Below are positions 6,469 to 13,109 of a stretch of 21,728 nt of DNA, piece by piece. Position 1 is the stretch's first letter. Each line of letters starts with the position of its first letter. The notes below the pieces were generated by a model, which was not told the origin of the DNA, did no database searches, and saw only the letters and a program-made list of their open reading frames with translations. A program made the translations under genes and the position numbers. Source of the stretch: Pseudomonadota bacterium (GTDB taxonomy: Bacteria; Desulfobacterota; Desulfobacteria; Desulfobacterales; Desulfobacteraceae); contig JAHJDU010000144.1 of the NCBI GenBank assembly GCA_018812385.1, positions 1-21,728 of the forward strand. The letters run 5' to 3'.

Positions 6469-8337
6469 TTATTCTCCAGGATAGAAGACTGGACCATCAA
6501 AGTAAGCAAAAAAGATTACATCTCCCTTTGCTGTATAAGGACCATGTTCATTTTCCTGCCCTGCCGGCGAAAAAAAATAAGAACCTGCGCAGGTTTCATT
6601 CCCATCATCATCAACAAGGCACCCTTGTAGAAAAAGAATGTCATGCGCGCCAGGGTGTGAATGGAGCGGTTCCCTGAAACCGTTATCAAACTTAATCAGA
6701 TAGGCCCCGGCTTTTGTCTCTTCGTCATAACTTAATACCTTAAGCCAGGCTCCTGGCCCCATTTCTTCGACAGGTTCCCACTCCAGATTTTCCGGGTTTA
6801 TGATTACCATTTCTCTCGACATTTTATTTTCGAATGCAACCACATTTCTATACGCCTCGCGAACACGATCCTTGCCAATTCGATCGACAATACCTTTCCA
6901 CTCTTTGGCAACGTCGTCGAGCGCTTCCTTGGCAGACTTCTGGCCCGCCAGGGCAGATGATACGCCGGCAGCCATGGAGGACATGAACTGATTCACACCT
7001 GGCACTCTCAAGTCAAAGACCCGGTTGTGGCTTTTGTCCATACCACCCAGGGTGTCAACGTAGGAATTGGCTGTTTTTTCACTCCAGCCTAACTTGTCAA
7101 TCCAGAAATCTGCCTTGAGATGCGCGTTCCGGTATGGGTTGACACCAAAGCGTCCGATCTGAAGATCGTGTAAGGTGTTGGCTTCATTTGAGAAAAAACT
7201 GAGGTAGTCAAAGGCCATATCTTTGTTTTTACTCAGTTTGGAAACTGCAGAGGTCCATCCCCAGCAGATATAGGGGGCGTAGTTCGGCTTGTCGAATTTG
7301 TCCCACTTGCCTGTCTTGCGGTTCCAGACTTCATAGGAGCCAGGCAGAGGGGCGGCAGCCACTTTATTCCGAATTCTGCTGTCTTTCTGCATGGCCTGGA
7401 TAAAGGCATCATCCCAGGAATAACTGAGCAAAGCCTGACCACCGCCAAAAGAGAAGATTTCATCACCAAGCCCGAAATTGTTTCCGCCTGGCGGCATATA
7501 GTCCTGTGCTTTAATGAACAGTTCCAGACCGCGAATCCAGCCAGGAGTATTCACTAATGGTTCCATTGTTTCGAGGTCAAAATAGAAACCGTTTTTTACG
7601 TCAGGGTGTTTGGCATACGGGGCCACACGACTGATAAAAGCTGAGAACATTAGATCATCGCGTTTGACCACTTCGGCAGACCCGTAGTTTTTTTCACCAT
7701 CGCCGTCCCAATCCCAGCCATTAAAAACGCGGGCTACTTCATCATACTCTTCCCAGGTCTGGGGCACAGTCAGATCCCTGCCGGTTTTTTCCTTGAACAG
7801 CTTCTGCATTTTGGGATCATCGAAGATATCGGAGCGATACTTCATATAGTGACGGTCACCATCAACAGGGAACTGAACCATGGTGTCGCCCCACGTGGCT
7901 ACATCTTTATAGTTAATGGTGACATCCTTCATGGATGCGGTTTCCTGATATTTTTGGGGGACCGGAGCCAGATAGGGGTTGAGGTCACCAATCCATAAAG
8001 ATCCATAGAACAAAACATCATAGGCGTCCTGTTTGGTCTGAAACGGGATCATGATCCGCTGGAAAAGATCACCGAAAGGAACGTGAACCACATTGACCTT
8101 TGCGCCTGTGAGCTCCTCGAACTGTTTGGCGTGCAGCGCTGTAGGTTCACCCATTACCGGCACCGCATGGGTAATGATGTTCAATGTTCGGCCGGTATAA
8201 TCCTTGGCATCCGTGGCTTCATAAGACCCTGGACCGGGAACATCTTTCCCAATTCCGTATTTCCCATAATCAGCTGCCATAGCTGGTGTAACTATCATAA
8301 TTAAGATAACCGCAATGATGGAAATGATTTTTTTCAT
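6469..8337 (-). CDS. Exported solute-binding protein fused to a C-terminal cupin domain
   Basis: A 622-residue protein. Residues 1-21 form a signal peptide (KK, hydrophobic core, AMA cleavage site), so the product is periplasmic. Residues about 45-500 look like a family 1 (sugar/polyol, GlpV-like) extracellular solute-binding protein that delivers substrate to the permeases. Beyond about residue 505 the chain continues without a break into a roughly 113-residue cupin of the ChrR/Cupin_7 kind. It has HSHPGAH (His559, His561, His565) and SPAGQENEH (His598) as likely metal ligands. Ordinary relatives end before the cupin, at about 500 residues. GGAGG six bases upstream fixes the start. Internal ATGs at codons 507 and 510 could mark an ancestral separate gene, but the GAGAG before them is very close, so a separate cupin product seems unlikely. 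The gene follows the dehydrogenase by 49 bases. Domain assignment is confident; the cupin's role is unknown. Confidence 0.88.
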   Translation of the reverse strand: MKKIISIIAVILIMIVTPAMAADYGKYGIGKDVPGPGSYEATDAKDYTGRTLNIITHAVPVMGEPTALHAKQFEELTGAKVNVVHVPFGDLFQRIMIPFQTKQDAYDVLFYGSLWIGDLNPYLAPVPQKYQETASMKDVTINYKDVATWGDTMVQFPVDGDRHYMKYRSDIFDDPKMQKLFKEKTGRDLTVPQTWEEYDEVARVFNGWDWDGDGEKNYGSAEVVKRDDLMFSAFISRVAPYAKHPDVKNGFYFDLETMEPLVNTPGWIRGLELFIKAQDYMPPGGNNFGLGDEIFSFGGGQALLSYSWDDAFIQAMQKDSRIRNKVAAAPLPGSYEVWNRKTGKWDKFDKPNYAPYICWGWTSAVSKLSKNKDMAFDYLSFFSNEANTLHDLQIGRFGVNPYRNAHLKADFWIDKLGWSEKTANSYVDTLGGMDKSHNRVFDLRVPGVNQFMSSMAAGVSSALAGQKSAKEALDDVAKEWKGIVDRIGKDRVREAYRNVVAFENKMSREMVIINPENLEWEPVEEMGPGAWLKVLSYDEETKAGAYLIKFDNGFREPLHSHPGAHDILFLQGCLVDDDGNETCAGSYFFSPAGQENEHGPYTAKGDVIFFAYFDGPVFYPGE

Positions 8338-8386
8338 TTAGTACCTCCATTTATAAAAAATTGGATTTTTGCCATTGAACGTTCTT

Positions 8387-9430
8387 CTATGGAACAAGAA
8401 CCGCACGCCCTGTGTATTTCCCATGATGCAAGTCATGTAATGCCTTGTTGGCATCACTGAGTTTGTACTCATGGGTGTCGAGTTTAACAAGACCACGTTC
8501 AGCCAGAGCCATCAGCTCTACCAGCTCGGGAAAAGTTCCGACCAGACATCCGATGATTCTTTTTTCCGAGGTGATCATGTCGATGGTCGGGATCTCGACT
8601 TTTCCTCCATAACCAACAATGTAATAAGACCCTTGATTCCTGGTTGATGCGAGCCCTTTCTGGACGGCGTCACCTTCGCCAACAAAGTCGATAACCGCTT
8701 CAGCACCATGCCCTCCGGTCAGGGCAATGATTTCATCAACCCAGCCATCGCCTGCCTTCACCGTGTGGTGAGCGCCAATTTTTCTGGAAAGCTCAAGTGC
8801 TGCTTCAGCACGATCTACGACAATGATCTCGGCAGCACACATGGCAGCGAGCACCTGGATCCCGATGTGTCCAAGACCGCCACCGCCGATCACAACAACG
8901 TATTCTCCAGGGAGCAGGTGGCCGGCAGCTTGTTTTGCCGCCCGGTACGCGGTCAATCCTGCATCTGTATGTGGCGCCACGGCTTTAGGATCAAGATTGT
9001 CGGGGAGCTTCACCAGTGCTCGATCATTTGTGAGAAGATATTCAGCATATCCGCCGTTGGCATTGATGCCGGGGAAAATGCTATCTTCCGCATGCATGTC
9101 GTTGCCTCTCCGACAGGCAAGACAATAGCCTTTGGTCATAAGAGGATGAACAATTACTTTGTCACCCACCTTGACGTTGTTGACGCCATTACCTACTTCT
9201 TCTACCCAACCTGCATTTTCGTGTCCCAAAATATGAGGTAGCGTCAGGTCTGAATGGTCACGCCATATGCCTTCGATAACATGAAGATCGGTTCTGCAGA
9301 CTCCAGCACCTCCGATTCGAATAATTACGTCGCTGGGGTTTGTAATTTTGGGATCAGGAACATCCTGGTATACGACCCAGTCTGAGTTTTCCAGTTTTTC
9401 ATCATACAGATGCATGACTGCTGCTTTCAT
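8387..9430 (-). CDS. Zinc-dependent alcohol dehydrogenase, NAD-type (MDR family)
   Basis: Medium-chain dehydrogenase of 347 residues, first gene of the operon, expected to oxidise an alcohol to an aldehyde or ketone in the cytoplasm. Catalytic zinc ligands are Cys45 (GVCRTD), His70-Glu71 (GHENAG) and probably Asp156. The Rossmann glycine motif GGGGLG is at 182-187, and an acidic residue (Asp206) at the end of the next strand points to NAD rather than NADP. The structural-zinc lobe keeps only two of four cysteines (CLACRRG, Cys103 and Cys106); the others are Lys and Ala, so that zinc is probably not bound. I recall this pattern in one branch of the family. AAGGAGG five bases upstream and a sigma-54 promoter set the start. 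Co-transcription with an importer suggests that it acts on the imported alcohol or polyol. Confidence 0.93.
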   Translation of the reverse strand: MKAAVMHLYDEKLENSDWVVYQDVPDPKITNPSDVIIRIGGAGVCRTDLHVIEGIWRDHSDLTLPHILGHENAGWVEEVGNGVNNVKVGDKVIVHPLMTKGYCLACRRGNDMHAEDSIFPGINANGGYAEYLLTNDRALVKLPDNLDPKAVAPHTDAGLTAYRAAKQAAGHLLPGEYVVVIGGGGLGHIGIQVLAAMCAAEIIVVDRAEAALELSRKIGAHHTVKAGDGWVDEIIALTGGHGAEAVIDFVGEGDAVQKGLASTRNQGSYYIVGYGGKVEIPTIDMITSEKRIIGCLVGTFPELVELMALAERGLVKLDTHEYKLSDANKALHDLHHGKYTGRAVLVP

Positions 9431-9486
9431 GATAACCTCCTTGTAAAGTAGAAACAGTTTTTGCCTTTCGCCTTGACATAAAGTAT

Positions 9487-9502
9487 AGCAAATGGTATGC
9501 CA
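9487..9502 (-). promoter_or_regulatory. Sigma-54 (RpoN) promoter for the dehydrogenase/transporter operon
   Basis: On the minus strand the sequence is TGGCATACCATTTGCT, against the consensus TGGCACGNNNNTTGCW. The invariant GG (-24) and GC (-12) are correctly spaced, and only two non-invariant positions differ. Transcription should start near 9476, leaving a leader of about 46 bases before the dehydrogenase ATG at 9430. The adjacent divergent gene encodes a sigma-54 activator, which strongly supports the call. Confidence 0.85.
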
Positions 9503-9524
9503 AAGTCTGAAATATTTTCTAACT

Positions 9525-9550
9525 TATTGAAATAAAACCTTATTTCAATA
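9525..9550. repeat. 26-bp perfect palindrome in the divergent control region
   Basis: TATTGAAATAA at 9525-9535 and TTATTTCAATA at 9540-9550 are exact inverted copies separated by AACC. It sits between the sigma-54 promoter and the TGTTCA/TGAACA cluster. It could be a binding site for the activator or a second regulator, or an AT-rich bending site. It lacks the T-tract of a terminator. The symmetry is seen directly; any role is inference. Confidence 0.6.
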
Positions 9551-9602
9551 GGGTTGGTGATTATAAAGCATAGAGGTGGTGTTGTATTGCAGGACAGTCT
9601 TG

Positions 9603-9641
9603 TGAACAATTGTTCATTATTTGAACAACCGTTTTTGAACA
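9603..9641. promoter_or_regulatory. Upstream activator sites for the sigma-54 activator
   Basis: Four copies of a TGAACA/TGTTCA half-site lie at 9603, 9611, 9622 and 9636. Two arrangements are perfect palindromes: TGAACAATTGTTCA (9603-9616) and TGTTCATTATTTGAACA (9611-9627). The latter has arms and a 5-base spacer like those of NtrC-class sites. The cluster is about 120 bp upstream of the -24/-12 promoter, the usual enhancer distance, and 40-75 bp from the activator's own start. The activator could therefore repress or tune itself. The sequence is certain; the bound protein is inferred. Confidence 0.7.
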
Positions 9642-9665
9642 TTTATGTCATTCTGGCAGGGGTAT

Positions 9666-9671
9666 AAGGAG
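9666..9671 (+). promoter_or_regulatory. Ribosome binding site supporting a TTG start
   Basis: AAGGAG lies seven bases before the TTG at 9679. An ATG at 9645 is in another frame and soon hits a stop, so TTG is the best start for the activator. Confidence 0.7.
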
Positions 9672-9678
9672 AAACGCT

Positions 9679-11562
9679 TTGTTATCATTCGAAAAGCAGA
9701 TCAAAAGAGCTCGGATTGTCCTTGAGTCTAAAGGCAATGTTCCCAGTGCATTCCTGAATCCAGAAATCCACGAGTCATGGAATCGGTGTCTCGCTTTCGG
9801 CCTTGATCCCACGGGCCAGCCGGATCAAAAGATCATTGCTCAAAACGAACTGGAAAAAATTAAGGCCAAAAATGATGTCATTTCGCGTCTGGCCCATGTG
9901 GAGCTCAAGAACCTCTACATGCAGATTTCAGGATCAAATTTCGCTATCCTATTTGCCAACCAGGATGGTATTGTTTTAGAGAGTATTTGTGATGAGTCTT
10001 TCAGAACTGTTGCTGATACCAGCTACTTGACTCCCGGTATCGCGTGGGAGGAGTCTGTTAACGGCACCAATGCACTCGGCTGTGCTTTAAATTCCCGGCA
10101 TCCTGTCACCGTTCACGCCGGTGAACATTTTTTCCGTACTTTTAGCAATTTGACCTGTGTTGCGGCTCCCGTGTTCGACCCTGATGGAAATCTGGTTGGT
10201 GCCATGGATGCCTCATCAAACTGCCATCAACGACAGCATCATACCCATGCTCTTATAAAAATGTCCTGCATAACCATAGAAAATGGTCTTTTTAAAAACA
10301 TGATGAGCAACAAGATTGTGCTGGAAATGCATAACCGGCCTGAATTTCTCGGCACACTGCATGTCGGCCTCATGGCTTTTGATGAAAATGGCTTTCTTTT
10401 GAATGGTAACCGGATAGTGCGGTATTTATTCCAGAATGCCTTTATCAAACCAGGTATGCATTTTGATGGGATTTTTAAATGCCGATTTGATGAGTTCCTT
10501 GATTCTTGCAAGAGAAACCATCTCATCCATCTTCAGGACATTCACGGAAGTTACTTTGCTGTAAGAACCTTTGTCCCCGACTCAATCTCTTGCGCTCCTA
10601 TCTTTTTGCGGCCGCAAATCAGGATAGATGGTAAAAAGATATCTGCCACTCCCAGGATGGTGCACAGTGATCCGGGCATGAAGTCGGTTGTGAATGATGT
10701 GGAGAAGGCGCTTCTTTTCAAGGCGCCCATTCATATCTATGGGGAAACTGGAACCGGCAAAGAAATTCTATCCCGCCATATCCATGCTGTCAGCGGAGTC
10801 AGGGGAAAATTCATTGCCGTAAATTGCGCAAACCTCACAGAATCACTGGCTGAATCGGAACTTTTTGGTTATCAAAATGGCGCTTTCACCGGTGCTGAGA
10901 GGGGTGGCTCTCCAGGCCTCATCCTGCAAGCAAATGAAGGAACATTATTTCTCGACGAGATTGGCGACATGCCCTTGTCTCTTCAGGCAAAACTCCTGCG
11001 TTTTCTGGACGACTGGCACGTACGTCCTGTTGGTGGGACAACGGAACAAAAAGTAGACATAAACCTGATCACCGCAACCAATCGGAACCTGAAAATAGCC
11101 GTGGATGAAAAGAGATTCCGTGAGGATTTCTGGTATCGAATCAATACTATGGAGGTGCACATACCACCATTGAGGGAACGCAGCGATTTTTCGGAAATAG
11201 CAGAATCGATTCTCAAGAATTTTGAACCGCCTCTAAAGTTGGAAAAAGAGGCTATTGAAGTGTTACGAGGTGAGACTTGGCCGGGCAACATTCGCCAGCT
11301 GAAAAATTTTCTGGTACGTCTTCATATTAAGTCAACGGATAGGCTTGTCACTGGCAACCAGGTGCAGGCACTGCTGGGGAATACTCATAAGATCTCTGGA
11401 AAAGAAACGTCCCCAAACCGATTCAGGGAACACCAGCTGGATATTGTTCAGAAGACGTATGAGCAACTCGGCGGAAATATTTCAGCAGTAGCCAGGAAGT
11501 TGGGGATATCAAGGAACACAGTCTATAAGAATCTGTCTTTGCTGGGCGTTCATATTAGGTAA
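9679..11562 (+). CDS. Sigma-54-dependent activator, AcoR-like (GAF, AAA+, Fis HTH)
   Basis: A 627-residue bacterial enhancer-binding protein, initiated at TTG. Residues 1-60 are a helical lead-in typical of AcoR relatives (HESWNRCLAFGLDP). A GAF-type sensor spans about 75-210 (PGIAWEESVNGTNALG), followed by a less clear PAS-like region to about 315. The AAA+ domain follows, with Walker A GETGTGKE at 356-362, the sigma-54 contact loop GAFTGA at 401-406, Walker B LFLDEIGD around 423-430, and arginine-finger region FREDFWYRIN. The C-terminus is a Fis-type helix-turn-helix (NISAVARKLGISRNTVYKNL). There is no phosphoreceiver domain, so control is by ligand rather than by a kinase. It is transcribed away from the dehydrogenase operon, whose promoter is sigma-54 type. 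It almost certainly activates that operon in response to a metabolite. The ligand is unknown. Confidence 0.95.
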   Translation: MLSFEKQIKRARIVLESKGNVPSAFLNPEIHESWNRCLAFGLDPTGQPDQKIIAQNELEKIKAKNDVISRLAHVELKNLYMQISGSNFAILFANQDGIVLESICDESFRTVADTSYLTPGIAWEESVNGTNALGCALNSRHPVTVHAGEHFFRTFSNLTCVAAPVFDPDGNLVGAMDASSNCHQRQHHTHALIKMSCITIENGLFKNMMSNKIVLEMHNRPEFLGTLHVGLMAFDENGFLLNGNRIVRYLFQNAFIKPGMHFDGIFKCRFDEFLDSCKRNHLIHLQDIHGSYFAVRTFVPDSISCAPIFLRPQIRIDGKKISATPRMVHSDPGMKSVVNDVEKALLFKAPIHIYGETGTGKEILSRHIHAVSGVRGKFIAVNCANLTESLAESELFGYQNGAFTGAERGGSPGLILQANEGTLFLDEIGDMPLSLQAKLLRFLDDWHVRPVGGTTEQKVDINLITATNRNLKIAVDEKRFREDFWYRINTMEVHIPPLRERSDFSEIAESILKNFEPPLKLEKEAIEVLRGETWPGNIRQLKNFLVRLHIKSTDRLVTGNQVQALLGNTHKISGKETSPNRFREHQLDIVQKTYEQLGGNISAVARKLGISRNTVYKNLSLLGVHIR

Positions 11563-11652
11563 AGTCAGGATATAATGAATAGCGCCATTAACCTTACCTG
11601 ATATCTATTGAAACTTATTAACTGAGTTTTCATAACTGTCAACATCGTCTTC

Positions 11653-11932
11653 TGGATTATATCAAGGCCTTTTGTAGGATGGTATAATCTGCCGTCCGCT
11701 TAAAAAAGTTGATTTTCCAGTTATTACTATGTAGTTTGGCATTGCATAATTTCAACTATCGGACATTGAACTGAGGGTACGAAATTTAAAGTTTGTTTTG
11801 TATATTGTGAATCGTCAGGAACTAAAAGGGGTAGCTGCTTCATGAAAATTCTTCACACTTCAGACTGGCATATCGGCCGGTTGCTTTATGGCAGAAACCG
11901 GTATGATGAATTTTCAACATTCCTGGACTGGC
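11653..11932 (+). repeat. Direct repeat copy B (native sbcD upstream region and 5' end)
   Basis: Partner of copy A at 1921-2202. It covers most of the 279-base gap between the activator stop and sbcD, plus the first 91 bases of sbcD. This copy continues into the full gene, so it is the functional one. I saw no clear terminator for the activator gene and no strong sigma-70 promoter in the gap, although TATATT near 11811 is a possible -10 element. Confidence 0.95.
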
Positions 11933-13098
11933 TGGCAGAGTTGATAAACAAAGAAGGTATTCATGCCTTGCTGGTTGCAGGCGATATTTTTGACACCAGA
12001 ACACCCAGTAACCGTGCACAGGAACTTTATTACAGCTTCCTTTGCAAGGTTTCTGTATCATGCTGTCGCCATATTGTGATCATTGCAGGCAACCATGATT
12101 CCCCCTCTTTTCTGAGTGCCCCAAAAGAACTTTTGCGGGCCTTGAATGTTCATGTTGTCGGCACCAGCTCTGAGAAGCCGGAAGATGAGGTCATTCTCCT
12201 TAAAGGCATTTCAGATGCTCCGGAAGCAATCGTGTGTGCGGTTCCCTATCTGCGGGATAGGGATGTCCGGATTGCAAAGGCTGGTGAAAGTATAGAGGAC
12301 AAGAATAGCAAGCTCATTAAAGGCGTGCAAAGGCATTATGCTGATGTCTGTAAGAAGGCACAAGAAAAAAAGGAAAAATACGGTCAGATCCCTATTATTG
12401 GAATGGGACACCTTTTTACGGCTGGTGGTAAAACAATTGAAGGTGACGGTGTAAGAGAGCTTTATATAGGCTCTATAGCCCATGTTGGCAAAAATATTTT
12501 TCCAGATAGTATAGATTATTGGGCATTGGGGCATCTGCACGTTCCACAGAAGGTTGGGAAATCTGACTATATCCGGTACTCGGGCTCACCAATACCCATG
12601 GGATTTGGAGAAGCAAAACAGGAAAAAAGTGTTGTAGTAATTGACTTTCAAAACCATGACAATTCAAATTTTCCTGTTAATCGTCACCCTTTAAAAATTA
12701 CCCTTCACAGGGTGCCTTGTTTTCAGGCTTTGGAAAGAATATCCGGTGGAATGGATGAGATAATTCAAAGTATAGATGAGCTGAAATCGAAAGATATCAG
12801 GGCATGGCTGGAAATTGAATACACGGGGAGCAAGGTTGCCGGAAATTTGAGGGGGCTCATCCAGGAGGCCGTTGCACAAACAGGTATGGAAATTCTCCGG
12901 ATAAAAAACAAGCGGGTTATTGAACGGGTAATCAGCCAGATTTTTGAAGAGGAAATGCTTGATGATCTGGATGTAATGGATGTCTTTAACCGCCTTTTGG
13001 ATACTTATGAGGTGAAAGACGACGAACGGCCGGCGCTGATTCAGGCGCATAAAGAGATCATCACATATCTTAATGAAGAAGACACAAATGCAGTATAG
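11842..13098 (+). CDS. sbcD: SbcD exonuclease subunit (Mre11 family)
   Basis: Metal-dependent nuclease half of the SbcCD complex, which cleaves DNA hairpins, trims blocked double-strand ends and limits palindromes. It has 418 residues, the usual size. All calcineurin-like phosphoesterase motifs are visible in order: SDWH (Asp8, His10), GDIFD (47-51), GNHD (83-86), then GMGHLF and WALGHLH for the remaining histidine ligands. A C-terminal capping region follows. The start uses AAAAGGGG about 10 bases upstream. sbcC starts 12 bases after the stop, so the two form an operon. The 5' end is duplicated at 2112. The intact gene shows no sign of damage. Confidence 0.97.
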   Translation: MKILHTSDWHIGRLLYGRNRYDEFSTFLDWLAELINKEGIHALLVAGDIFDTRTPSNRAQELYYSFLCKVSVSCCRHIVIIAGNHDSPSFLSAPKELLRALNVHVVGTSSEKPEDEVILLKGISDAPEAIVCAVPYLRDRDVRIAKAGESIEDKNSKLIKGVQRHYADVCKKAQEKKEKYGQIPIIGMGHLFTAGGKTIEGDGVRELYIGSIAHVGKNIFPDSIDYWALGHLHVPQKVGKSDYIRYSGSPIPMGFGEAKQEKSVVVIDFQNHDNSNFPVNRHPLKITLHRVPCFQALERISGGMDEIIQSIDELKSKDIRAWLEIEYTGSKVAGNLRGLIQEAVAQTGMEILRIKNKRVIERVISQIFEEEMLDDLDVMDVFNRLLDTYEVKDDERPALIQAHKEIITYLNEEDTNAV

Positions 13099-13109
13099 AG
13101 AAGGTGGCA

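Noticed and set aside
6808..6818. Internal start that would make the cupin a separate protein.
   Set aside because: The ATGs at codons 507 and 510 have only GAGAG very close upstream, and the frame from the solute-binding protein is continuous.
10239..10526. Minus-strand open frame of 95 codons within the activator gene.
   Set aside because: It lies opposite a well-supported GAF/AAA+ regulator and has no coherent protein features.
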